The position numbers and the translations under genes are program-made. From Aestuariirhabdus sp049985285 (GTDB taxonomy: Bacteria > Pseudomonadota > Gammaproteobacteria > Pseudomonadales > Aestuariirhabdaceae): DNA of 64,000 bases. The DNA lies in contig NZ_JBNIEU010000002.1 in the NCBI RefSeq assembly GCF_049985285.1, positions 620,001-684,000 on the forward strand, in the 5' to 3' direction. Numbering within the stretch: the stretch's first letter is position 1; every line of letters begins with the position of its first letter. Below are positions 52,222-60,792 of this stretch, piece after piece. The notes beneath the pieces are model-generated. The model ran no database searches. It worked only from the letters and a program-made list of their open reading frames with translations, and had not been told where the DNA came from.

Positions 52222-52959
52222 TTAAGACTCCTCCGGGACGATCTGTGCTTTGTTGAGGCTCGGCAGGTCGATAACCCGGGAAAAGAGCGGTTCCAGCGTG
52301 CGGTCATGGCTGACAAATAGCAGCGTAGAGTTTGCCGCGGCGCACTCATCGAACAGCAGTCGCAGGAAGCGCTCGCGAGACTCGGAGTCCAACGCTGAGG
52401 TAGGCTCATCGGCGATAATCAGCTCCGGCGCACCGATCAGGGCGCGCGCGGCGGCGACTCGCTGCTGCTGGCCGATGCTCAGTGCGCTGACCGCGCGCCC
52501 CAGCATGCGGGGATCGGCGCCCAACCCCAGATGCTCCAATAGCCGCAGCGCTTCGCCTTCCAGGGTGGGGGAGCTACTGAGCGCCCGTAGTCTGCGCTGT
52601 TTGCTAAAGCGTGTTGCCAGCAGAATGTTTTCTACCAGCGACAGGTAGGGCAGTAAGTTAAACATCTGGAACAGGTAGCCGATATGATCGCTGCGAAAAC
52701 GGTCACGGGCCGCGTTGCCCATCTCCTGCAACGGTTGCCCCAGCACCGATACCGAACCAGCGTCGGGCAACAGCACTCCACCGAGTAGCCCCAGAAGAGT
52801 CGTTTTTCCGCTCCCGCTGGGGCCCCGAATCAGAATTCGCTCCCCGGCGGTGATGTCGAGCTGCTCTATATCCAGTACAGGGTCATGGCCAGGCCATGAA
52901 TACCGGACCCCCGATAGCGCGATCACCGGCGCTGGTTTATGTGGGTTTGCTGAGGTCAT
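52222..52959 (-). CDS. ABC transporter ATP-binding protein, LolD/MacB type
   Basis: 245 residues. Walker A GPSGSGKTTLLG, signature segment ALSIGQQQRVAAARA, Walker B LIIADEPTSALD and the switch His in LLFVSHDRT are present. It partners the permease whose start follows directly. The signature reads LSIGQ instead of LSGGQ. It starts seven bases after the DUF2069 gene. Confidence 0.9.
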   Translation of the reverse strand: MTSANPHKPAPVIALSGVRYSWPGHDPVLDIEQLDITAGERILIRGPSGSGKTTLLGLLGGVLLPDAGSVSVLGQPLQEMGNAARDRFRSDHIGYLFQMFNLLPYLSLVENILLATRFSKQRRLRALSSSPTLEGEALRLLEHLGLGADPRMLGRAVSALSIGQQQRVAAARALIGAPELIIADEPTSALDSESRERFLRLLFDECAAANSTLLFVSHDRTLEPLFSRVIDLPSLNKAQIVPEES

Positions 52960-52966
52960 GGGTTTT

Positions 52967-53359
52967 CTACTGTTGGGTGTGGGTATGGGTGCGGTTGATC
53001 AGCTGGTATTTCCAGCGTACGTACATCATGGAGCTGCAAAACAGCAGGGCGCTGAGAATAGACTCCAGCCAGCCAAAGGCTTCGGTGGGGGCGGCGAAGG
53101 TGTTGAGTACGCCGGCAGTAAAATAGAACAGCACCACGAAGCAGAGCCAGGCCTGGGCTTTAGGGGCACCACTTAACACCGCCGGCAGGAACAGGATCAG
53201 GGGCACCGCTTGTACCAGCCAAACACTCAGCAGGTGATCCACCTTAGGCGGGTCGATGATAAAGGTCCAGAGGGTGATAATTGTCAGGATCGCGAAGTAC
53301 AGTACCCGGCTCATCAACAGGGCGCCATCGGCATTGCGCTGCAAAGGGTCGGGACTCAT
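52967..53359 (-). CDS. DUF2069 inner membrane protein
   Basis: 130 residues from the ATG at 53359 with GGGAG upstream. Four membrane segments are visible (for example YFAILTIITLWTFII and AWLCFVVLFYFTAGVLNTF). The function is unknown. The start overlaps the wrbA stop as ATGA. In Pseudomonas it lies beside wrbA and arsC in the same order. Confidence 0.85.
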   Translation of the reverse strand: MSPDPLQRNADGALLMSRVLYFAILTIITLWTFIIDPPKVDHLLSVWLVQAVPLILFLPAVLSGAPKAQAWLCFVVLFYFTAGVLNTFAAPTEAFGWLESILSALLFCSSMMYVRWKYQLINRTHTHTQQ

Positions 53360-53964
53360 GAAATATCTCCCTGCAGGCGTCCGGCCAGGCGCGCAACCCG
53401 CTGGCCTAGTGCCATACATAGCGCCTGCTCATCGCTGCTGATTGAGCGGTCGTTGTCGGCTCCCGAATGATGACTCGCTCCATAGGGCGTTCCCCCGCTG
53501 CTGGTGCGCATTAACGCGCTTTCACTGTAGGGGATGCCGCAATAAACCATGCCGTGGTGTAGCAGTGGCAACAGCATGCTGAGCAGGGTGCTCTCCTGAC
53601 CACCGTGGAGACTGGAGGTCGAAGTAAACGCCGCTGCAGGTTTATCGATCAGGGCGCCGGTTAACCACAGTGCGCTGGTGCCGTCGATAAAGTATTTGAG
53701 CGGGGCCGCCATATTGCCAAAGCGGGTGGGACTTCCCAGTATCAAGCCGGCGCAGTTGCGCAGATCCTCTTCGCTGCAGTAGATGGCCCCCTCGGCCGGG
53801 ATGTCGGGTTCCGTGGCCTCACAGAGTGCAGAAACCGCCGGTACGGTGCGCAGGCGCGCCTCCATGCCGGTTTCGCGTTCGACCCCGAGGGCGATCGTTT
53901 TAGCCATCTCGGCGGTGGCACCATGGCGACTGTAGTAGAGCACCAGGATGTAGGCTTGGGACAT
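53356..53964 (-). CDS. wrbA: NAD(P)H:quinone oxidoreductase WrbA
   Basis: 202 residues from the ATG at 53964. The FMN loop is YYSRHGATAEMA, followed by GSPTRFGNMAAPLKYFID and FTSTSSLHGGQEST. WrbA reduces quinones with two electrons in the cytoplasm. It is coupled to arsC upstream and DUF2069 downstream by overlapping stops and starts. Confidence 0.93.
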   Translation of the reverse strand: MSQAYILVLYYSRHGATAEMAKTIALGVERETGMEARLRTVPAVSALCEATEPDIPAEGAIYCSEEDLRNCAGLILGSPTRFGNMAAPLKYFIDGTSALWLTGALIDKPAAAFTSTSSLHGGQESTLLSMLLPLLHHGMVYCGIPYSESALMRTSSGGTPYGASHHSGADNDRSISSDEQALCMALGQRVARLAGRLQGDIS

Positions 53965-54317
53965 CAGAGAATCTCCAATACGGATTCCGGTGGACGGCCT
54001 ACTTTGGCGCGTCCTCCGGCAACCACAATGGGGCGCTCGATCAGGCGAGGGCACTTGACCATGCCATCGATCAGGGTCGCCTCTGGCAGGTCGGCCTGAT
54101 TGAGTCCCAGCTCCTTGTATTCGGTTTCCCCGGTACGCATTAATTGGCGCGCGGAGGTATATTCAAGCTGGCCAAGCAGTGTTTTCAGCTGCTGGGCGTC
54201 GGGAGGGGTCTCCAGGTAAAGCACAATCGATGGAGTGATTCCCTGCTCTTCAAGAAGTTGAAGGGTCTGGCGCGATTTGGAACAACGCGGGTTGTGATAG
54301 ATGACAACGTCGGACAT
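53964..54317 (-). CDS. arsC: glutaredoxin-dependent arsenate reductase-like ArsC
   Basis: 117 residues from the ATG at 54317. The active Cys is in YHNPRCSKSRQTL and the binding Arg residues in LIERPIVV. ArsC reduces arsenate with glutaredoxin, but chromosomal copies in this syntenic place are often of uncertain role. No arsR or arsB is adjacent. It is the first gene of the run to wrbA and onward. Confidence 0.88.
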   Translation of the reverse strand: MSDVVIYHNPRCSKSRQTLQLLEEQGITPSIVLYLETPPDAQQLKTLLGQLEYTSARQLMRTGETEYKELGLNQADLPEATLIDGMVKCPRLIERPIVVAGGRAKVGRPPESVLEIL

Positions 54318-54436
54318 TGCTGGGTAACCTCTCCCGTGACATGATGAAAGCAACCAGTTCGACCCCTGGTGTCGGGGTCGAGTCATGGTCAGGTTAGCTA
54401 TTCTAGAACGATTGACAGGGATGGAGAAAGGCCAGT

Positions 54437-55681
54437 ATGAGTAAGAGTGAGAGCGCACTGCACTATTTACGCTATCTGCAGCAGCGATTTTCCGAAGATG
54501 GATGCTTGCAGCGCGCATCAGCACTTACCTATACGACGCTGTTTGCTGTGGTGCCGATGATGACGGTGACCTACAGCATGCTGTCGGCAATCCCCTCGTT
54601 TAACGGCGTGGGAGAGCAGATACAGGCCTTTGTGTTCCAAAACTTTGTGCCCTCGGCGGGTGCGACCGTGGAGGAGTACCTGCAGGGGTTTTCGCGGCAG
54701 GCCAGGCAACTCACCGCGGTGGGTATTGCCATTCTGGTGGTGACCGCCTATATGATGCTACGCAGTATCGAAAGCGCGTTAAACGCCATCTGGCGGGTTG
54801 AGCATGGGCGGCGTGGGCTGGCTGGCTTTTTACTCTATTGGGCCATCTTGAGTCTCGGTCCCCTGCTACTGGGGTTGGGGTTTGTGCTCACCTCCTATGT
54901 CGCATCCTTTAAGCTCTTCAACGACACCACCGAGATGCTGGGACTAGGTAGCTGGCTGTTTCGGGTGCTGCCCTTTCTGATGAGCGTGGCGGCATTTTGC
55001 CTGATCTATATGGCGGTGCCGAATCGTAAGGTGTTGTTTCGCCATGCGCTTCTCGGAGGCGTGGTGGTGTCGTTGCTGCTGGAGCTGGCGAAGGCGATGT
55101 TTGCGCTGTTTATCTCATTGTCTCCATCATATCAGCTCATATACGGCGCCTTCGCTGCGGTGCCGCTGTTTCTGTTATGGATCTATCTGGGGTGGGTGAT
55201 TGTGCTGTTTGGAGCCGAGATGGTGCGCAGTCTCGGAGACCTGCAGGCCATTATGATCCGCCACCCCCTGCCCAATACCCTGCAGGCACTGTTGGTGTTG
55301 GAGGCGTTTGACGATAGCTTCGCCAAAGGCGAATCGATGAGCCGTGAAAGCTATCAGCAACGGCGTCCGATCAGCATGGAACAGTGGGAGTGCTGCTGTC
55401 GGGCACTGGCCCATGAAGGGTTGCTGCGTGAAGATCAGGAGGGGGCGTGGGCCCTTTCGCGCAATCTGGCAACGGTCGAATTTTGGCCGCTAATACGGGC
55501 GTTGCCCTGGGGGATGCCTCCCGTTGAATCACTAAAGGCGATCAGGGAGCCCCTGCCCGACTGGCTGATCCGGTTACTGGAGCAGCTGCAGCAATTCGAC
55601 TCTTCGGGGCGCGAGCAGTTCTCTATGCCGCTGTCGATCCTGTTTGGAACGGGGTTGGCGGCTGAGCCTGAGCAGTCCTGA
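54437..55681 (+). CDS. YihY/BrkB family membrane protein
   Basis: 414 residues. About six helices with the family segments QRASALTYTTLFAVVPMM and YGAFAAVPLFLLWIYLGW. The C-terminal 130 residues are cytoplasmic and resemble a winged helix. Members were once called RNase BN; their real role is probably in the membrane and not settled. It is divergent from arsC. Confidence 0.88.
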   Translation: MSKSESALHYLRYLQQRFSEDGCLQRASALTYTTLFAVVPMMTVTYSMLSAIPSFNGVGEQIQAFVFQNFVPSAGATVEEYLQGFSRQARQLTAVGIAILVVTAYMMLRSIESALNAIWRVEHGRRGLAGFLLYWAILSLGPLLLGLGFVLTSYVASFKLFNDTTEMLGLGSWLFRVLPFLMSVAAFCLIYMAVPNRKVLFRHALLGGVVVSLLLELAKAMFALFISLSPSYQLIYGAFAAVPLFLLWIYLGWVIVLFGAEMVRSLGDLQAIMIRHPLPNTLQALLVLEAFDDSFAKGESMSRESYQQRRPISMEQWECCCRALAHEGLLREDQEGAWALSRNLATVEFWPLIRALPWGMPPVESLKAIREPLPDWLIRLLEQLQQFDSSGREQFSMPLSILFGTGLAAEPEQS

Positions 55682-55687
55682 ACGTAA

Positions 55688-55720
55688 CCGCCAACGCTAC
55701 GCCTGTTAAGCGTTGGGCGG
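55688..55720. terminator. weak terminator candidate after yihY
   Basis: Arms CCGCCAACGC and GCGTTGGGCGG pair with a one-base bulge. There is no T-run, so termination is uncertain. Confidence 0.35.
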
Positions 55721-55760
55721 CCCCTGACGTTAATGCTGTGGCAGGATCTTTGCCGAAAAC

Positions 55761-57302
55761 TCAGGCGGCTTTGAAACTGAAACGATCGATCAGGGGAGTG
55801 CGGGTCAGTAGCTCTGAGGCGCGCACATCGTATTGCTTTCCCTGTTGGGGAACATCGAGGTGCATCTCACGGCCTGTATTGTAGATGCCGCTTGCAGCGA
55901 GCACGCTGTGTTGCTGACGGCCATTATTGCGCTGGGTTACCAGCAGTCCGGTACGATAATTTTCACCCGGTCCAGGCCGATCCTGGGCGCGTAATTTGAT
56001 AGGGCGAACAGCGCCACGAATGTACTCTACACCTAGCAGTTTGTTCTCGTTGGAGGTGCACTGCTGCCAGCGTACGATACCCAGAATCCAGTGGGGGTGG
56101 GATTGGCGATCACTGCGCATGGCGACCAGCTGGCCGTTATAGAGGTTTTGTTGATCGCTACGAGGCAAGCGCAGGCAAAAACCACCATGACTCTCATTCA
56201 TCATTTTTCCCGTGGTCTTGTGCTGGTTGTGCGGGTCGGCATCAACCGAGAGGGGGGATAGCTGATGATGGATGCTATGAATTCCCCACACGAGGCCGGC
56301 CATGGCATTGACCGGAATCCTAAGGTCCTGCCGGTAGTTAAGCTGTTTCCAGCTGTCGCAGGCCTGATGCAAAAGATCAATGGCGTGATCGGTGTTGATC
56401 GAGGCAGGCATCCCAATAGACGTACTGCTGCTGCCGGATACCAGGGTATTCATATGCTGCTCGGTTAATGAGATCAGCTTATTGCTGTTGATGACCCGAA
56501 GTTCTGCCGACGTGGTGGGTTGGTGACTGTGGTTGCTAAAGGGTTTGTCGGAAAGGTTAAGATCCACCATAAAGTAGTGGTCAGAACCCTGCTCCTGATA
56601 ATTTCTGTCGAGCATTACGTATTTTGACCAGTGCCCCAAATAGTTGTAAAGCACCCAGTGTTCGCCGCTGTTGAGGTGGTACGGATTGGCGCCTTCCAGC
56701 ATTAGTAATTGTTTGAACAGGTCGCCGGTGGTGTTTGCCGTTACCGGCTCGAATGCCTGTCCGGCGGTGACCTGGTGCAGGTGACGGGACTCTGCCAGAA
56801 AGTAGAGCTGGTTAACTTCGCTCCAGATATAGGTAGGAGGTTGTTGGAAGTTATCGTAGCAGTGCAGCAGGCAGTGCCCTAGATAGTAGAGGCTCATATA
56901 GATATGGCTTGCCAGGTCTCGTCCGCTGTTGTGATGCTTCAGGGACTCTTGCAGGATAATCTTGTAGCCGATGGCCAGCTCCTCCTTGAGCTGCATCATG
57001 CTCGCGACCTCTTCCATTTTCTTGGGGCGCAGGTACTTGATGGATATGCTGGGGCGGTAATAGCTCTCAAATATTCGGTAGCTGTAGTCGAAGCTTTGCA
57101 TAATGCCAATGCGATCGTTGAGCGCGACCTGGGTGCGGTTGAGCAGGGATAGTATTCTGGTGCACTCTATGAGGGCTTCGGGGATATTTCCGAGGGGCAA
57201 CTCCTGCAGTTTGCGTTTTACCGCTTTGGGGGTTGCTTCAAACAGGGTGCTGCGCGATATCTCCCGAGCAGGAGTATGCAGCTCTGGATTATTGAGGTTC
57301 AT
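55761..57302 (-). CDS. large cytoplasmic protein with C-terminal PilZ-like domain
   Basis: 513 residues from the ATG at 57302 (AAGGA upstream); an ATG at 57386 is less likely. The N-terminal 380 residues are helical without recognised motifs. Near residue 390 is NESHGGFCLRLP, which fits the PilZ NxSxxG element, followed by a beta-rich part. The upstream RxxxR motif needed for c-di-GMP is not obvious. Its place between yihY and a thioredoxin gene is conserved in my recollection of Pseudomonas. Function unknown. Confidence 0.65.
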   Translation of the reverse strand: MNLNNPELHTPAREISRSTLFEATPKAVKRKLQELPLGNIPEALIECTRILSLLNRTQVALNDRIGIMQSFDYSYRIFESYYRPSISIKYLRPKKMEEVASMMQLKEELAIGYKIILQESLKHHNSGRDLASHIYMSLYYLGHCLLHCYDNFQQPPTYIWSEVNQLYFLAESRHLHQVTAGQAFEPVTANTTGDLFKQLLMLEGANPYHLNSGEHWVLYNYLGHWSKYVMLDRNYQEQGSDHYFMVDLNLSDKPFSNHSHQPTTSAELRVINSNKLISLTEQHMNTLVSGSSSTSIGMPASINTDHAIDLLHQACDSWKQLNYRQDLRIPVNAMAGLVWGIHSIHHQLSPLSVDADPHNQHKTTGKMMNESHGGFCLRLPRSDQQNLYNGQLVAMRSDRQSHPHWILGIVRWQQCTSNENKLLGVEYIRGAVRPIKLRAQDRPGPGENYRTGLLVTQRNNGRQQHSVLAASGIYNTGREMHLDVPQQGKQYDVRASELLTRTPLIDRFSFKAA

Positions 57303-57410
57303 GTTGCAATCCTTGCCAGATAGGCTGTTCCATTGCCCACCCTGGCTATGTAACATGTGACAACCTAGGGTAACTAAGCGTCGCATGGCTGGCCGAAAAA
57401 TGCGCTTGAT

Positions 57411-57869
57411 ATGAGAATAGTTCTTCTCGCTGTTTGTTGTCTAATGAGTATTGGCTGTAGCGAAACCGGTTTTTATGACCAGTATGGCAACCGCATCGAC
57501 CTGTCACGCCCCGAGGGCGGCTGGGTTGTGGTCAATTATTGGGCCCAGTGGTGCGAGCCGTGCCGGGTGGAGATTCCAGAGTTGAATCGCCTGCATCGGG
57601 CCTCCAATGGGGTAACAGTGTTGGGCGTGTCCTTCGATGGCGCTCAAACTGCTGCAGAGCTGGCCGTGCAGATTGAGGATATGGGTATCCAGTTCCCTGT
57701 ACTGGATAGAGATCCCGCGCCTGCATTGAGTCGTAAGCCACCGGTTGGGCTGCCTGCCAGTTGGATCCTGAGCCCCGCCGGGCGGGTTGTGGAGCAGCGC
57801 CTGGGTCCTCAAACCGAGGCCGGATTGCTGGCAGTGATCGCACAACATAAGGCTGGCCAGAGCCAGTGA
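57411..57869 (+). CDS. TlpA-like thioredoxin lipoprotein
   Basis: 152 residues. The N-terminal lipobox is LMSIGCS, so the mature protein is anchored by lipid. The thioredoxin site is WCEPC in NYWAQWCEPCRVE, followed by a cis-Pro (GLPASWILS). It likely reduces or isomerises disulfides, or serves cytochrome assembly, in the periplasm. It is divergent from the PilZ-like gene. Confidence 0.88.
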   Translation: MRIVLLAVCCLMSIGCSETGFYDQYGNRIDLSRPEGGWVVVNYWAQWCEPCRVEIPELNRLHRASNGVTVLGVSFDGAQTAAELAVQIEDMGIQFPVLDRDPAPALSRKPPVGLPASWILSPAGRVVEQRLGPQTEAGLLAVIAQHKAGQSQ

Positions 57870-57911
57870 GCGGGTTGCTTTGCGCAGGGCGATCAGGGAG
57901 AGAGTTAATGG

Positions 57912-58196
57912 GTGATCAAAATGGATGATCAAGTATGCCGCAGAGCCCTGGTGAGGGGTAAAGTGCAGGGGGTGTGGTTTCGGGCATCGACCCAGAAGCG
58001 GGCGCGGCAGTTGGGGGTTGATGGCTGGGCCCACAATATGCCCAATGGTGATGTCGAGGTGCTGATGTGTGGCGCACCGACTGCGGTGGCCGCACTGGAG
58101 CAATGGTTGCATCAGGGGCCGCCGCTGGCCAAAGTTCAGTCGGTAGAATCCGAGTCTGCGGCGCCCATCGCTGTGGTGGGGTTTACGACAGGATAA
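57912..58196 (+). CDS. acylphosphatase
   Basis: 94 residues from a GTG at 57912; an ATG at 57921 would shorten it by three. The catalytic Arg is in VRGKVQGVWFRAST and the Asn in GWAHNMPNGDVEV. It hydrolyses acyl phosphates in the cytoplasm. The gene lies 42 bases after the thioredoxin gene and is convergent with the transglycosylase. Confidence 0.93.
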   Translation: MIKMDDQVCRRALVRGKVQGVWFRASTQKRARQLGVDGWAHNMPNGDVEVLMCGAPTAVAALEQWLHQGPPLAKVQSVESESAAPIAVVGFTTG

Positions 58197-58206
58197 AAGC
58201 TCTGTA

Positions 58207-58803
58207 TCAGGACTCGTGCACGTACCAGTGGTCGTACCAGGCGGTCATGACCCGTTCCGGATACCAGGTTTTCCCGAGACTGCCGTTGTAACGGGCTAAG
58301 CCTCGAATCAGGTTGCCTTTTTCCTTCTTGAGGTAATAGGCGAGGATGGTACAGCCATAACGCAGATTAGTGGCGATATCGGTCAGGTTATCTTCGGGGC
58401 GACCGATTTCACCTTTCCAGAACGGCATAACCTGCATCAAACCCTGGGCCCCGGCCGAGGATACTGCGTAGCGGTTGAAACCGCTCTCCACCTGAATCAA
58501 GGCGATCACCAGTTCCGGCTGCAGCTCGGCGCGAATGGCTTCGCGGTGAATTTGCCGCAGCAGGTCGAGGCGGCGGTTATGATCCGGAATACGGCTTTGC
58601 AAGCGGTTCGACATATCCAGTAGCCAGACCTGAGCGTCGAAGCGGTCGTCAAAACTATCGGCGCTATTGACGGTCGTGATCAGGAGTGTTCTTAGCTCCT
58701 GATCTACCGATCTCTCCTGCGCGTAAAGCGTGGCGGGGGCAAAGAGCAGGAGCAGCACCATCAGGTGGCTGCAAACCTGGCTCTGTATCCCTCTCCGTTT
58801 CAC
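58207..58803 (-). CDS. lytic transglycosylase, SLT domain
   Basis: 198 residues with a signal peptide (HLMVLLLLFAPATLYA). The catalytic Glu is in ALIQVESGFNRYA, and GAQGLMQVMPFW and ARYNGSLGKTWYPERV complete the SLT fold. It cleaves peptidoglycan to anhydromuropeptides in the periplasm. It lies 23 bases downstream of proS on the same strand and may be co-transcribed. Confidence 0.9.
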   Translation of the reverse strand: MKRRGIQSQVCSHLMVLLLLFAPATLYAQERSVDQELRTLLITTVNSADSFDDRFDAQVWLLDMSNRLQSRIPDHNRRLDLLRQIHREAIRAELQPELVIALIQVESGFNRYAVSSAGAQGLMQVMPFWKGEIGRPEDNLTDIATNLRYGCTILAYYLKKEKGNLIRGLARYNGSLGKTWYPERVMTAWYDHWYVHES

Positions 58804-58826
58804 GCTAGCGCTCGCTTCGGGGCGGA

Positions 58827-60551
58827 TCAGGAGCGGATCTGCTGCTGCAGGAACGCCAGCACCGAATCGAGCTCAATATCCTGCTTTTCGCTTTGGCGGC
58901 GGTTTTTGTATTCCACTTTACCCTCCTTGAGCCCGCGTTCGCCGATCACCAGACGGTGTGGAATGCCGATCAATTCCATGTCAGCGAACTTGACGCCGGG
59001 GCTGGTTTTCTTGTCACGATCGTCAAGCAGCACGTCGAAGCCAGCGGCCTGCAACTCATTGTAGAGCTTTTCGGTGGTTTCGCGCACTCGTTCGGACTTG
59101 TCCATCTGCATGGGCACGATGCCGATCTGGTAGGGGGCAATGGCGTCGGGCCAGATGATGCCCTGCTGGTCATGATTCTGCTCGATGGACGCGGCCACCA
59201 CGCGGGACACTCCGATACCGTAACAGCCCATGGTCATCACAACGTCTTTACCCTGCTCGTTAAGGACGGTGGCGTTCAACGCTTTGCTGTACTTTTCTCC
59301 TAGCTGAAAAATATGGCCCACCTCGATGCCGCGCTTGATCATCAGGGTGCCCTGACCGCAAGGGCTCGGGTCGCCCTCCACTACGCTGCGCAGGTCCGCA
59401 ACCTGGGGCTCGCTGGTGTCGCGACCCCAGTTAATATTGAAGTAGTGCTTATCTTCGATATTGGCTCCGGCACCAAAGTCGGCCATTTTCGCGACCGTAC
59501 GATCCACGATGCAGGGCAGTGGTAGGTTAACCGGCCCCAGAGAGCCGGGGCCCGCATCGAGGGTGGCACGAATTTCCGCCTCAGTGGCAAAGCGCAGGGG
59601 ACTTTCGACCTCAGGCAGGTTTTCAGCCTTGATTTCGTTGAGTTCATGGTCGCCCCGTACCAGCAGCGCGACGAACGCTTCATCGCACTCATCGCTGGCG
59701 GCAACGATCAGGGTCTTGACGGTCTGCTCGATAGGTAATTTAAACTGCTCCACCAGTTCTGCGATGGTGTGGGCGTTGGGAGTATCGACCAGGGCCATCT
59801 CTGCACCAGGGGCAGGGCGTTCGCCCATGGGGGCAAGCGCCTCGGCTTTTTCGATGTTGGCCGCGTAATCGCTGGAGTCGCTAAATACGATGGCATCTTC
59901 GCCGGATGAAGCCAGCACGTGGAACTCGTGGGAACCCGTGCCACCGATGGATCCGCTATCGGCTTCCACAGGACGGTAATCGAGCTGCAGTCGATCGAAG
60001 ATGCGACAGTAGGTGTCGTGCATTCGTTCGTAGGTCTCTTGCAGAGATGCCTGGTCTACGTGGAAGGAGTATGCATCCTTCATTATAAACTCACGGGCGC
60101 GCATAAGGCCGAAACGCGGGCGAATTTCATCACGAAACTTGGTTTGTACCTGATAAAAGCTGGCCGGCAGCTGCTTGTAGCTGTTGAGTTCACTGCGAGC
60201 GATATCCGTGATCACCTCCTCGTGGGTGGGGCCTACACAGAATTCACGCTGGTGACGGTCCGTCAGGCGCAACAGCTCGGGACCATACTGTTGCCAGCGG
60301 CCCGATTCCTGCCATAACTCGGCCGGTTGAACCGCCGGCATCAACAGCTCCAGCGCTCCGCTGCGGTCCATCTCCTCGCGCACAATGCGCTCCACTTTTC
60401 GCAGGGTACGCAGTCCAAGGGGGAGCCAGGTGTAAAGGCCGGATGCGAGTTTGCGTATCATGCCTGCCCGCAACATCAATTGGTGGCTGACTACCGCCGC
60501 ATCGGCGGGAGTTTCCTTGAGGGTAGGGATGAAAGTCTGGGTTGTGCGCAT
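58827..60551 (-). CDS. proS: prolyl-tRNA synthetase
   Basis: 574 residues from the ATG at 60551, which gives the family start MRTTQTFIPTLKETPADA. Class II motifs are present (GPTHEEVITD, RFGLMRAREFIMKDAYSF, GCYGIGVSR), with the editing INS domain in the middle. It charges tRNA-Pro. An upstream ATG at 60575 would add eight residues. Confidence 0.97.
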   Translation of the reverse strand: MRTTQTFIPTLKETPADAAVVSHQLMLRAGMIRKLASGLYTWLPLGLRTLRKVERIVREEMDRSGALELLMPAVQPAELWQESGRWQQYGPELLRLTDRHQREFCVGPTHEEVITDIARSELNSYKQLPASFYQVQTKFRDEIRPRFGLMRAREFIMKDAYSFHVDQASLQETYERMHDTYCRIFDRLQLDYRPVEADSGSIGGTGSHEFHVLASSGEDAIVFSDSSDYAANIEKAEALAPMGERPAPGAEMALVDTPNAHTIAELVEQFKLPIEQTVKTLIVAASDECDEAFVALLVRGDHELNEIKAENLPEVESPLRFATEAEIRATLDAGPGSLGPVNLPLPCIVDRTVAKMADFGAGANIEDKHYFNINWGRDTSEPQVADLRSVVEGDPSPCGQGTLMIKRGIEVGHIFQLGEKYSKALNATVLNEQGKDVVMTMGCYGIGVSRVVAASIEQNHDQQGIIWPDAIAPYQIGIVPMQMDKSERVRETTEKLYNELQAAGFDVLLDDRDKKTSPGVKFADMELIGIPHRLVIGERGLKEGKVEYKNRRQSEKQDIELDSVLAFLQQQIRS

Positions 60552-60686
60552 AGGGTAGGATCCGCTGTCGGTCAAAAAAGAGCTATTTTACGGTGGCTCA
60601 AAGGTGAATGCATCACCTGTGGTTAATTCTGCTTTAATCAGCGCCAGGGGTAGCCGCTTGTTTGTGCGTTTAATGTACAGGTAAGC

Positions 60687-60715
60687 TCGACATTCGGGCC
60701 CCGACTCTTTATAGT
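60687..60715 (+). promoter_or_regulatory. sigma-70 promoter of ybiT
   Basis: TCGACA at 60687-60692 and TATAGT at 60710-60715 with a 17-base spacer, about 75 bases before the TTG start. Confidence 0.6.
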
Positions 60716-60792
60716 GCGCACCCCTTCGTGTTCGCCTGACGGCGGCGCTGTCGGGCAACCCCCTCCACCTGTAAGCCCCCAGGAATACTCCT

